Assembly: GCA_027364575.1 (NCBI GenBank)
Contig: DAHXPC010000008.1
Location: 1 to 33,354 of the forward strand
From: a bacterium
GTDB taxonomy: Bacteria; Pseudomonadota; Gammaproteobacteria; UBA6186; Azoamicaceae
Length of the DNA: 33,354 nt
Direction of reading: 5' to 3'
Shown here: positions 17,966 to 25,974 of the stretch, piece by piece
How positions within the stretch are numbered: position 1 is the first letter of the stretch
Layout: the number at the start of each line of letters is the position of its first letter
Translations under genes and position numbers: made by a program
The notes under the pieces: generated by a model
What the model saw: only the letters and a program-made list of their open reading frames with translations
What the model was told of the DNA's origin: nothing
The model's database searches: none

Positions 17966-18674
17966 CCGTAGAGAACCCCAGAACCCAACCAAGCAAGATT
18001 AGGTTGCTTGGTTTGGGCTATGTTAACCCAACACTAAATACAATCATTTTTAAAAATTGGCGAAGCTACACGGGACCACCACGTTGCCCAAAGAAGCAAG
18101 TATCGCTGAACTTTAGCGGGATGGACCATATCGACCAATATCGCGATAACGAAGGCCACGGCACGAACACAAGACCGCTTGTGAAGCCATCACTTCGGCA
18201 TTCACTTTAAAATCGACACCAACCGTTCTCTTAAGCGATCGGCATATTGCCATAAAAACTCTAGTTCTAAACGGGCTAATTATACGGAAGAATTACTCTA
18301 TTGCTTAAATTTTGATAACTTAAATTTGAGCTTAAATACCCGTGAACACAAAATAAAATAATATCTGGAAGATAATAGCGCCATTTAAAATCATTCTGTT
18401 TTGCCCTTTTTGGAGCACGCTTAAGTAAAATTGTATTATTAAACTAAACTCGCTAAACGTTTAGGTATTGCTTGAGAAAGCTTTTTCTTCAAATTTCTTG
18501 CAATGTAACCTTAAATAGGCTATTGAGCAAAAATGACTACCCTCACATACATTATATCCCAGAAATTAAGGGTTTGAACCAACCTCAAGCAATGTCGGCT
18601 GAGTAACACTTTTGACGGTTGCCGATCTGTAGTCCATTCTAAATAGAAGCATAACTATTAGGTCGTCAAGGGAT
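17966..18674. other. Long stretch without an intact gene after the kinase
   Basis: No intact gene is visible in about 700 bases. A hairpin lies at 17984-18017. From about 18130 to 18360 the plus strand holds a fairly open frame broken by one TGA. It reads, after the stop, SHHFGIHFKIDTNRSLKRSA and then a lysine/serine-rich run to a stop near 18361. This may be a decayed gene, but I do not recognise it. The rest is AT-rich. Confidence 0.4.
17984..18017 (+). terminator. Hairpin downstream of the kinase gene
   Basis: CCCAACCAAGCAA and TTGCTTGGTTTGGG can pair over about 13 base pairs with one bulge around the loop GATTAGG, 18 bases after the kinase stop codon. No T-run follows, so it is a weak intrinsic terminator or an mRNA 3'-end stabiliser. 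Confidence 0.4.
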
Positions 18675-19508
18675 ATGACACATTTAATAAAAACCTTTCA
18701 ACGGGTATACAAAAGCTGTTTATTCTGGATGGTGACTTTACTGATTACCGGAGGCGTCGAGGCGCACAACCTTCCAACAGAATATAAAAAAAAATGGGCT
18801 GAAAATTTCATTCAAGATATCCAACACGATTTTTCAAATTATCTAAAAAATGATAATTTGATTCTGTTAGGGGATACCTTTCTTGCTGCAGGGGTTTTAG
18901 CCAATACGGGTATTGATCGGGCAGTCGCTGATCACTGGCAGACTAATTTGCATTCCAAATCTCTAACCAAATTTTTTGCTTTTCCTGAAAAGGTTGGCTG
19001 CTTAAGTTTTTATTATGCTCCCATCTATCTAGGCACCATGGCACTTGGCCATTTTCGCGAGCATACCTTAGTGGGCAATGTAGTTTATCATTGGGGATAT
19101 CGAAGCTTTAGAACATTTTTAGTCGGCGGGCTGCAACAAGTGACATTAACCAATCTTTTAGGCAGTGGAAGGCCAATTCGAAACGAAGATTCTAAATGGC
19201 AACCGCTTAAATATGAAACCGGCGTTAGTGGCCATGCATTTTATGGCGCCATTCCATTTTTATCGGCAGCGATGATGAGCGATCCACCCGCACTTAAATA
19301 CGGCCTTTACCTTTTTTCAACGCTTCCAGGCCTTTCTCGTATTAATTCTCATAAACATTATTTATCGCAAGTGGTGATGGGGTGGTCCTTAGCCTTTCTT
19401 TCCGCGCGCAGTGTTTATCAATCGGATACAGAACGTGTCCCCATGTATCAAGTGGGATTATATCCTCGAGCAGATGGGGCCATGTTAGCTGCCCGCCTAC
19501 AATTTTAA
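18675..19508 (+). CDS. Exported PAP2-superfamily phosphatase-like protein
   Basis: An N-terminal hydrophobic segment (about 15-28) ending in VEA suggests a signal peptide cleaved near residue 30. The PAP2 signature is recognisable: GSGRP with Arg166-Pro167, SGH at 185-187, and SRINSHKH with Arg222 and His228. Two expected catalytic-site residues differ. The lysine seven positions before the motif 1 arginine is Thr159, and the aspartate four positions after the motif 3 histidine is Gln232. PAP2 enzymes dephosphorylate lipid phosphates or other phosphomonoesters at membranes. The changes may mark a divergent subfamily rather than loss of activity, because Arg and both His residues are kept. It lies 73 bases before the FKBP gene. 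The start is the ATG at 18675, near a weak AAGGGA. Confidence 0.75.
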   Translation: MTHLIKTFQRVYKSCLFWMVTLLITGGVEAHNLPTEYKKKWAENFIQDIQHDFSNYLKNDNLILLGDTFLAAGVLANTGIDRAVADHWQTNLHSKSLTKFFAFPEKVGCLSFYYAPIYLGTMALGHFREHTLVGNVVYHWGYRSFRTFLVGGLQQVTLTNLLGSGRPIRNEDSKWQPLKYETGVSGHAFYGAIPFLSAAMMSDPPALKYGLYLFSTLPGLSRINSHKHYLSQVVMGWSLAFLSARSVYQSDTERVPMYQVGLYPRADGAMLAARLQF

Positions 19509-19581
19509 CCTTGCAAGTTACCGTTTAATATGCACAATATATAGGTATTATACTTTCAGAAAATATTAAGGACTACCCACC

Positions 19582-20151
19582 ATGATACGATTTATACTGT
19601 CTATTTTAAGTGTTTATCTTGTCTTGCAACCGGCAGCTTTTGCCAAACCAAGCGGATCCCCCAGCACCCCATCTGTTACATCTCAACCGAGAGAAACCTC
19701 TATCGCCGAGCGAAACCAAGCTTCAGGCAAAACCTTTTTAGAAGAAAATGCTAAAAAAGCGGGGGTGCATACCTTACCCAGCGGTTTACAATACAAAATT
19801 TTGACCGAAGGCGATGGGACGTCTCCCGGCCCCACCGATTTTGTGACCGTCAATTACCGCGGCACCTTGCCCAATGGCACTGAGTTTGATAGCTCTTATA
19901 ATCATCATGCCCCTGCCACTTTTGCCGTGAATGCAGTTATTCTAGGGTGGTCTGAAGCGATCCAATTAATGAAGCCTGGTGCTAAATGGACCATCTATGT
20001 ACCGCCAAATCTTGCCTATGGTAAAGAAGGTGCAGGACGCCTGATTGGCCCCAACGCCACCCTTATTTTTGATATTGAACTCCTCTCGGTTAAATCGGCT
20101 TTAGATGAAGATCCCGATGGCTTAGTGGATGCAACAGAAGGCGAAGGATAA
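19582..20151 (+). CDS. Exported FKBP-type peptidyl-prolyl cis-trans isomerase
   Basis: A signal peptide (residues 1-21, ending AAFA) precedes a short linker and one FKBP domain at about 66-171. Diagnostic sequences are GLQYKILTEGDG, VTVNYRGTLPNGTEFDSS, VILGWSEAIQLMKPGAKW and LAYGKEGAG. The enzyme catalyses proline isomerisation in the periplasm or outside the cell. It is related to Mip/FkpA proteins but, at 189 residues, lacks their long helical N-terminal dimerisation domain. AAGGA lies nine bases before the ATG. The TPR-methyltransferase gene begins 17 bases after its stop, so the two are likely co-transcribed. Confidence 0.92.
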   Translation: MIRFILSILSVYLVLQPAAFAKPSGSPSTPSVTSQPRETSIAERNQASGKTFLEENAKKAGVHTLPSGLQYKILTEGDGTSPGPTDFVTVNYRGTLPNGTEFDSSYNHHAPATFAVNAVILGWSEAIQLMKPGAKWTIYVPPNLAYGKEGAGRLIGPNATLIFDIELLSVKSALDEDPDGLVDATEGEG

Positions 20152-20168
20152 TTCAAGATCGACTATCC

Positions 20169-21665
20169 ATGCAGTATACGCTAGAAAAAGCCCAATTCCT
20201 ATTAGGCCTACCTTCTTTGGAAGACGCTGAGCACTATGCCACAAATTGGATCCAAGCTTCCCCAAATTCATTTGAAGCACTCCAATTTTGTGGCCTACTG
20301 TTTGCCAAGCAAAAAAAAATGCTAGACGCGCTTCATTTTTTTACAAAAGCTTTGGAGCAAGCGCCGCAACACGTTTCGACTTATACCAATTTATCTAATG
20401 TCTATTTAGCACTCGGCGATATTGAAGCGGCGCTGAAATATGTCTACCAAGCTTTGCGTTTACAGCCGCATCATGCAGAGTCTTATAATAATTTAGGACG
20501 ATTATTCTATAAACAAGGTCGAATCGAAAACGCGATTCCAAACTTTGAAAAGGCATTACGGATTGAGCCCAATTACTGGGAGGCTCATTATAATTTGGCA
20601 CATAGTCTTGCATCCCTTAATCAAATGAACAGAGCCGCAAGCCATTATCGAGAAGTGATACGCATTTTTCCCGAACATCCCGTGGCGCACTATAATCTAG
20701 CCCTTACCTATATTGAAGATGAAAATTATAGTCTAGCAGAAGACCATTTAAGCAAAGCGTTAACCCTTGATCCCACGCATGCGACTGCTGCAAATCTACT
20801 GGGCGAAGTGTATGTCACCTTGGGAAAAATTGCAGATGCAATTTCCTTATATGAAAAAACCATTGAACTATGCCCGACAATGGAAAGTGCGCATCACAAC
20901 ATTGCCATCTTACATCTTAGAAATGATAATCCAGAAAAAGCACTTAGCCATTTTACCCAGGCACTGGATCTAGATCCCAAAAATGATACCGCACGGCATA
21001 TGATGATCGCTTTAAATCATTCACAAAACAGTGCAACCGCGCCAACCGCCTATATTGCCAATTTGTTCGATCAATACGCCGAATATTATAATGAGCATCT
21101 TAAAACCCAATTAAATTATCAAGTTCCTTTTTTGCTTCGAAGTGCAATTGGCCGTTGTCTTGGCAGTCGTTCTAAGGCTTTACGCATTTTAGATTTGGGG
21201 TGTGGTACAGGACTATGTGGGATCGTATTTCGAGATTTAGCGCTCGATCTTATCGGCATCGATCTGTCGCCTAAAATGATCGAAAAGGCCACTCAATTAA
21301 ATACATATGAAAAACTATTGGTTGCAGAGCTAAATGAATATTTAAGTGCCCCTACCTTAGAAACCTTTGATTTGATCATTGCAGGCGATGTCATGGTGTA
21401 TAGTGGCGATCTCAGCGCGCTTTTTAAAAATATCGAAAAAGCACTCGTTCCGGAAGGCCGCTTTGCTTTTACCACCGAATATTTATCAGCGGGCACCTAT
21501 GCATTACAAACGACTGGTCGCTTTGCTCATGCCAATGCCTATATTGAGGCCCTTGCCACTCGACATCATTTCTCAATTGAATTAGCAGAAGACATCGTTC
21601 CACGGCAACATTTGGACCTGCCCATTCGCGGGCGATTGTATGTATTAAAATTATTGTTACAATAG
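20169..21665 (+). CDS. TPR-repeat protein with C-terminal SAM-dependent methyltransferase domain
   Basis: Residues 1 to about 275 are a run of about eight tetratricopeptide repeats (for example AESYNNLGRLFYKQGRIENA and WEAHYNLAHSLASLNQMNRA), a scaffold for protein binding. After a connecting segment with FDQYAEYYNEHLKTQLNY, residues about 335-498 form a class I methyltransferase with the SAM-binding motif DLGCGTGLCG at 342-351 and the acidic GIDLS at 363-367. The architecture matches predicted TPR-containing methyltransferases of the COG4976 type. The substrate is unknown. There is no signal peptide, so it should be cytoplasmic, in contrast to its exported neighbours on both sides. Confidence 0.88.
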   Translation: MQYTLEKAQFLLGLPSLEDAEHYATNWIQASPNSFEALQFCGLLFAKQKKMLDALHFFTKALEQAPQHVSTYTNLSNVYLALGDIEAALKYVYQALRLQPHHAESYNNLGRLFYKQGRIENAIPNFEKALRIEPNYWEAHYNLAHSLASLNQMNRAASHYREVIRIFPEHPVAHYNLALTYIEDENYSLAEDHLSKALTLDPTHATAANLLGEVYVTLGKIADAISLYEKTIELCPTMESAHHNIAILHLRNDNPEKALSHFTQALDLDPKNDTARHMMIALNHSQNSATAPTAYIANLFDQYAEYYNEHLKTQLNYQVPFLLRSAIGRCLGSRSKALRILDLGCGTGLCGIVFRDLALDLIGIDLSPKMIEKATQLNTYEKLLVAELNEYLSAPTLETFDLIIAGDVMVYSGDLSALFKNIEKALVPEGRFAFTTEYLSAGTYALQTTGRFAHANAYIEALATRHHFSIELAEDIVPRQHLDLPIRGRLYVLKLLLQ

Positions 21666-21751
21666 AGAATATCGTAGCCTTTCTTTGTACTGTTATTTTT
21701 ATCAGAAAAGTAAAGGTAAACACTCTTTTTTTACGGTAAATTTATATCACT

Positions 21752-23125
21752 ATGCAAAAAATCAAACGGCTAAAAGCATTGGCTCTATTCACCCTATTGA
21801 TGACAGGGTTTATGCCCATTGCGGCTGCTTCCCAGTGGGATACCTACTGGGCAGCGCGTTGGCAAAAAAAAGCCGAGCAGCAAGATCCAATAGCCCAATT
21901 TAATCTCGGATTACTGTATTACGAAGGCGAAGGAATACCGCAAAGCTATCAGAAAGCTTTAGAATGGTTTGAAAAAGCCGCAGCCCTAGGGAATGTGGAT
22001 GCTCAATTTAATGTCGGACTGATGTATTACGAAGGGAAAGGCGTCAAACAAGATTTCAAGATTGCTTTAGAATGGTTTGAAAAAGCCGCGCGTAACGGCG
22101 ATGCGGCAGCACTATGTAACCTGGGGGTGATGTATGCAGAAGGCCTAGGTGTCGCCCAGGATTTTCATACCGCAATGAAATGGTATCAAAAAGCTGCAGA
22201 TTTGGGTAACTCCCAGGCGCAATGGAATGTTGGCATTATGTATTATAAAGGCCAAGGTACCTCGCAAGATCTAAAAATAGCCGCCCACTGGTTTGAAAAA
22301 GCCGCTTTACAAGATAATCTCCAAGCCCCTTTTGTTCTTGGCCTTATGTATTATGAAGGCTATGGGGTAGAAAAAAGTTACACTGCAGCGGCAAACTGGT
22401 TTGAAAGAGGCGCTGAGCTTGGAAACGCCCAAGCGGCGCAAAGCCTGGCTTTAATGTATTATGAGGGCAAAGGCCTCCCGCAAAATTATGAAATAGCCGC
22501 CGATTGGTTTAAAAAAGCCGCAGAACTGGGGGATATCGAAGCACAATTTAATTTAGCGTTAATGTATTACGAAGGCCAAGGCATTCCACAAAATTATCAA
22601 GAGTCCTTTCGCTGGTGCAAAAGTGCTGCAAAGGGAGGTGATAGTGAGGCCCAATATACATTAGGCTTTATGTATTATGAAGGCTTAGGAACAGAGCAAA
22701 ATTATAAAAAGGCCCTTAAATGGTATGAAAAAGCCGCTGAGCTTGGCAATATAGAAGCAGAATTTAATTTATGTTTACTGTACTTAGAAGGAAAAGGAAC
22801 CGCTATAGATTACGCTAAAGCATTTACCCTGTGTGAGCACGCTGCCAATCATGGGGATCTCGGCGCACAAACAACCTTGGGGTTTATGTATTACGAAGGG
22901 CTGGGGGTATCAGCCAATCTGGATCAAGCCATTCATTGGTATGAAAAAGCCGCAAAACTCGGGAACCGAGAAGCTCAGTTTAATCTCGGCTTAATGTATT
23001 ACGAAGGCAAGGGAGTAACCAAAAACGTGCCCAAAGCCATCGAGTGGTACAAAAAAGCGGCAGACCAGGGAGATAAACAAGCGGCCTATAGTCTACAGAT
23101 CCTTTTGGAAACGGAACGGCAATAA
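21752..23125 (+). CDS. Exported protein of eleven Sel1-like repeats
   Basis: A signal peptide (about 1-27, ending AAAS) is followed by eleven Sel1-like repeats in strict 36-residue register. The YYEGxG-type motifs begin at residues 56, 92, 128 and so on to 416, with no insertion or deletion. The repeat consensus is AQFNLGLMYYEGKGVxQNY, then xxAxxWFEKAAELGNxE. Sel1 repeats form helical protein-binding solenoids. In Legionella, LpnE and EnhC are exported Sel1 proteins that promote entry into host cells, so a role in host interaction is plausible but inferred. No strong ribosome binding site precedes the ATG. The reading frame continues open for 58 codons after the TAA. Confidence 0.92.
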   Translation: MQKIKRLKALALFTLLMTGFMPIAAASQWDTYWAARWQKKAEQQDPIAQFNLGLLYYEGEGIPQSYQKALEWFEKAAALGNVDAQFNVGLMYYEGKGVKQDFKIALEWFEKAARNGDAAALCNLGVMYAEGLGVAQDFHTAMKWYQKAADLGNSQAQWNVGIMYYKGQGTSQDLKIAAHWFEKAALQDNLQAPFVLGLMYYEGYGVEKSYTAAANWFERGAELGNAQAAQSLALMYYEGKGLPQNYEIAADWFKKAAELGDIEAQFNLALMYYEGQGIPQNYQESFRWCKSAAKGGDSEAQYTLGFMYYEGLGTEQNYKKALKWYEKAAELGNIEAEFNLCLLYLEGKGTAIDYAKAFTLCEHAANHGDLGAQTTLGFMYYEGLGVSANLDQAIHWYEKAAKLGNREAQFNLGLMYYEGKGVTKNVPKAIEWYKKAADQGDKQAAYSLQILLETERQ

Positions 23126-23302
23126 AATCGTGGCAAATCTAAAAAGCTGACTTTTCATACAACACTTACCCCGCTTTTAGCCAATTATCCAGAAAAGCTT
23201 AGGCCAATTATAGTCAAAGGCTTACAAACAATCGATTATCGCACAGGTAAAATGGCTGTTATCGGTGGATGTAATACGACTTGGATGCAAGCGCGTATTT
23301 AA
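23126..23302 (+). other. Open stretch in phase after the Sel1 stop codon, possible gene remnant
   Basis: Immediately after the TAA of the Sel1 gene the same frame runs on for 58 codons to a second TAA. Its translation is non-repetitive, contains KLTFHTTLTPLLANYPEKLR, and ends near GGCNTTWMQARI. It has no start codon of its own and does not look like Sel1 repeats. It may be the tail of a longer ancestral protein or a fragment of another gene. I do not recognise it. Confidence 0.35.
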
Positions 23303-23319
23303 AAAAGGAGTTCATCAAG

Positions 23320-23514
23320 ATGACAACATTTATAAAAACTAAAGAGGTACTTGAAAATACTGAACTGTATGATGACCGGGAATTAATGTTTAATGTTTGG
23401 GATAAGCATCAAGAATTAGACAGTCATACCATGCCGGAAGTCGATTTGGTTCTACGCATATTAAACCTCCCCACTTTTACCACCTGTCGCCAGGGAACGT
23501 CTATTTCAGCGTAA
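23320..23514 (+). CDS. Small hypothetical protein, 64 residues, possibly truncated
   Basis: The ATG at 23320 has an excellent ribosome binding site, AAAAAAGGAG, nine bases upstream. It encodes a mostly helical, acidic sequence starting MTTFIKTKEVLENTELYDDR and ending in FTTCRQGTSISA. I do not recognise it. The C-terminal dozen residues look like read-in of unrelated sequence, so it may be the 5' part of a broken gene. A palindromic repeat lies about 70 bases downstream. Confidence 0.5.
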   Translation: MTTFIKTKEVLENTELYDDRELMFNVWDKHQELDSHTMPEVDLVLRILNLPTFTTCRQGTSISA

Positions 23515-23585
23515 TGGGTTGTTGGGTGACGAACCGCGGCTTAGCGGTCGATGGTTGGCAAATAATCTAGGTCTATTGACATTCA

Positions 23586-23607
23586 GGGCGGACCGCCGTG
23601 TCCGCCC
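23586..23607 (-). repeat. REP-like palindromic repeat, copy D
   Basis: The arms GGGCGGAC (23586-23593) and GTCCGCCC (23600-23607) are a perfect 8-base-pair stem with a 6-base loop. On the minus strand it reads GACAAGGGCGGACACGGCGG then TCCGCCC, matching copy A at 8658 except for one loop base, including the GACAA flank. Confidence 0.8.
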
Positions 23608-23702
23608 TTGTCTAACCAACACAATCCACCACCCGAACATGATTGGGCGTTACAATAAACGGTAGATCGATGCCTGGAGCCCCAATGGCACCCAAACAAA
23701 AT

Positions 23703-23903
23703 CTAGTTAGCCATACAACATTTTTTATATTTTTTACCACTGCCACAATGGCAGGGATCATTACGACCGGCTTTTGGCCCGGCCACAACAGGATCTTTTT
23801 TAATCGGTTGGCCTTTTAGCGCTAGAGCTTTGTTTTTTTCTGCCACGAGCGCCTTTAGTTTGTCGATTATTTGCGGGCTTGGGATAAAAGTCTTTTTGCT
23901 CAT
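23703..23903 (-). CDS. Small SEC-C zinc-binding motif protein
   Basis: This 66-residue protein ends in [18 protein letters not shown], the SEC-C motif known from the C-terminus of SecA, where the Cys-x-Cys and Cys-Cys/His group binds zinc. Here the ligands are Cys51, Cys53, Cys62 and Cys63. The N-terminal half is lysine-rich and helical. Many bacteria have such stand-alone small SEC-C proteins; their function is not established. The ribosome binding site is weak. It is divergent from the suf operon. Confidence 0.8.
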   Translation of the reverse strand: MSKKTFIPSPQIIDKLKALVAEKNKALALKGQPIKKDPVVAGPKAGRNDPCHCGSGKKYKKCCMAN

Positions 23904-24018
23904 CTAGCACCATAGGGTTTAGGATAGAATTCTGATGGAAATTTAGAGGGACGCCCTAAGCTTTCCCTTAACCTCAATCATAATGATTTTATCTCTTACA
24001 TACAAATTCCAGATAGAT

Positions 24019-24062
24019 TATACTTAACACCAATTTATTATTAATCTAGACTAAATCAGTCT
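24019..24062 (+). promoter_or_regulatory. suf operon promoter region with IscR/Rrf2-type operator
   Basis: AGACTAAATCAGTCT at 24048-24062 is an inverted repeat whose core GACT-AAATC-AGTC fits the IscR type 1 box (GACT-RWWWY-AGTC) at every core position. TTAACA (24024-24029) and TAGACT (24047-24052) with a 17-base spacer form a plausible promoter whose -10 box lies inside the operator. TATACT at 24019-24024 is a second possible -10 box. Binding of the Rrf2 protein encoded just downstream would block this promoter, giving autorepression. Confidence 0.7.
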
Positions 24063-24086
24063 TCATTTATCGAATGGGCAAATAAA

Positions 24087-24524
24087 GTGGTTCGAATTAC
24101 CAAATTAACAGATTATGGTGTTGTCATTATGGCTTTAATGGCCGGTAGTCCCAGGCGTTTATTTCAAACCCAGGAAATTGCCGACTATACCGCGGTTGCC
24201 AAACCGACTGTTTCAAAATTACTAAAAATGCTAACCAAAAATAAATTTCTATCTTCACACAGAGGAACCAAAGGCGGTTACCACTTAGCTTGTACGCCTG
24301 ATCAAATTACCATTGCTGATTTAATTGGGGTTTTAGAGGGCCCGATTGCCATAACCGAATGCAATTTGGGCCACGGCTATTGCAATACTTCAACCCAATG
24401 TGCCATCAAAGCACCCTGGCAACGCATTAATCAAACCATTACCGCTGCGTTACAATCGGTTAAATTATCCGATCTCGCAAATTCCTTTGGTCTTCCAGGA
24501 GGAAAAAATGACCAGCTCAACTGA
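24087..24524 (+). CDS. sufR: Rrf2-family SUF operon regulator
   Basis: This winged-helix transcription factor of the Rrf2/IscR family (145 residues) begins with [17 protein letters not shown] and contains the recognition helix region [16 protein letters not shown] and the wing [10 protein letters not shown]. Three cysteines, Cys92, Cys99 and Cys105, occupy the positions of the Fe-S ligands of IscR. It matches the SUF-system regulators known from Xanthomonas and Legionella-type gammaproteobacteria, unrelated to the cyanobacterial SufR. The start is GTG; the upstream ATG in another frame stops after three codons. Its end overlaps sufB by 17 bases. Confidence 0.9.
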   Translation: MVRITKLTDYGVVIMALMAGSPRRLFQTQEIADYTAVAKPTVSKLLKMLTKNKFLSSHRGTKGGYHLACTPDQITIADLIGVLEGPIAITECNLGHGYCNTSTQCAIKAPWQRINQTITAALQSVKLSDLANSFGLPGGKNDQLN

Positions 24525-25950
24525 TCTAAATAAGTTGCTTGATCGCGAGTACCAGGCAGGCTTTGTGACGGATATTGAATCGGATACCGTTCCGCCCGGA
24601 CTAAATGAGGACACCATTCGTCTAATTTCTGCTAAAAAGAAGGAACCCTCTTTTATGTTGGAATGGCGTCTTAAGGCATATGCCTATTGGTTAACCCTAA
24701 AAGAACCGGATTGGGCTCGATTAAATATTGCACCCATTGATTATCAAAAAATCATCTATTATTCTGCCCCTAAAACTAAAAAAGCGTTGAACAGCTTAGA
24801 TGAGCTTGATCCAGAATTATTGAAAACCTATGAAAAATTAGGCATTCCTCTGAGAGAGCAAGAACGGCTCAATGGCATTGCCATCGATGCGGTATTCGAC
24901 AGTGTATCGGTCGCAACGACGTTTAAAGAAAAATTAGCCAGTAAGGGGATTATTTTTTGCGCGTTTTCAGAAGCGGTGCGAGAACACCCTGAATTAATTA
25001 AAAAATATCTGGGAACCGTTGTCCCCTATACCGACAACTTTTTTGCCGCTTTAAATGCTGCTGTATTTACCGATGGATCTTTTTGCTATATTCCAAAAGG
25101 GGTATGCTGCCCGATGGAATTATCCACCTATTTCCGAATTAATGCAGTCGCGACCGGTCAATTTGAACGTACCCTAATTATTGCCGAAGAAGATAGTGTC
25201 GTTAGCTATTTAGAAGGTTGCACCGCACCGATGCGCGATGAAAATCAGCTGCATGCTGCCGTTGTTGAATTGATAGCCCATCATCGAGCACGCATTAAAT
25301 ACTCAACGGTACAAAATTGGTATCCGGGAGATAAGGAAGGAAAAGGGGGGATTTACAATTTCGTCACCAAGCGCGGATTATGCGCAGGCGTTGGCTCAAA
25401 AATATCCTGGACCCAAGTTGAAACGGGTTCTGCCATTACCTGGAAATATCCCAGTGTCATTTTACAAGGGGATTATAGCGTAGGAGAATTCTATTCCGTC
25501 GCATTAACCAATCACTACCAACAAGCCGACACGGGCACCAAAATGATCCACATTGGATCCCATACCAAAAGCACTATTTTAGCGAAAGGCATATCAGCAG
25601 GACATGGACAAAATAATTATAGAGGACTTGTCGATATCAAGCGCAAAGCGAAGCATGCGCAAAATTATACGCAGTGTGATTCCTTATTATTAGGCAATCA
25701 CTGTGGTGCCCACACTTTTCCCTATATAGAAGTCAAAAATCAAAGCGCAAAAATTGAACACGAAGCCACCACTGGAAAAATTAGTGAAGATCAACTGTTT
25801 TATTGTCGCCAGCGCGGGATCAATGCGGAAGATGCCATCTCCATGATAGTCAATGGATTTTGCAAACAAGTTTTTAAAGAGTTACCGATGGAGTTTGCAG
25901 TAGAAGCCCAAAAGCTTCTCGCAGTCAGTTTAGAAGGCTCTATCGGCTAA
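24508..25950 (+). CDS. sufB: Fe-S cluster assembly scaffold protein SufB
   Basis: SufB is the scaffold subunit of the SufBC2D complex on which Fe-S clusters are built. The C-terminal beta-helix contains [20 protein letters not shown] with Cys399, followed by [18 protein letters not shown], the conserved core of SufB/D proteins. I start at the ATG at 24508, preceded by a strong GGAGG, giving 480 residues, the normal length; the longer open frame upstream is sufR sequence read in another frame. The overlap with sufR suggests coupled translation. Confidence 0.97.
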   Translation: MTSSTDLNKLLDREYQAGFVTDIESDTVPPGLNEDTIRLISAKKKEPSFMLEWRLKAYAYWLTLKEPDWARLNIAPIDYQKIIYYSAPKTKKALNSLDELDPELLKTYEKLGIPLREQERLNGIAIDAVFDSVSVATTFKEKLASKGIIFCAFSEAVREHPELIKKYLGTVVPYTDNFFAALNAAVFTDGSFCYIPKGVCCPMELSTYFRINAVATGQFERTLIIAEEDSVVSYLEGCTAPMRDENQLHAAVVELIAHHRARIKYSTVQNWYPGDKEGKGGIYNFVTKRGLCAGVGSKISWTQVETGSAITWKYPSVILQGDYSVGEFYSVALTNHYQQADTGTKMIHIGSHTKSTILAKGISAGHGQNNYRGLVDIKRKAKHAQNYTQCDSLLLGNHCGAHTFPYIEVKNQSAKIEHEATTGKISEDQLFYCRQRGINAEDAISMIVNGFCKQVFKELPMEFAVEAQKLLAVSLEGSIG

Positions 25951-25974
25951 GTTATTGAGTATAGAGGTAAATAC

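Noticed and set aside
18004..18210. 68-codon plus-strand frame after the kinase
   Set aside because: Its start lies inside the hairpin at 17984-18017, there is no ribosome binding site, and the translation is not recognisable.
23608..23702. Minus-strand stretch reading GAIGAPGIDLPFIVTPNHVR
   Set aside because: It looks protein-like over about 28 codons but has no start, is out of frame with the SEC-C gene and ends at the repeat; too short to call.
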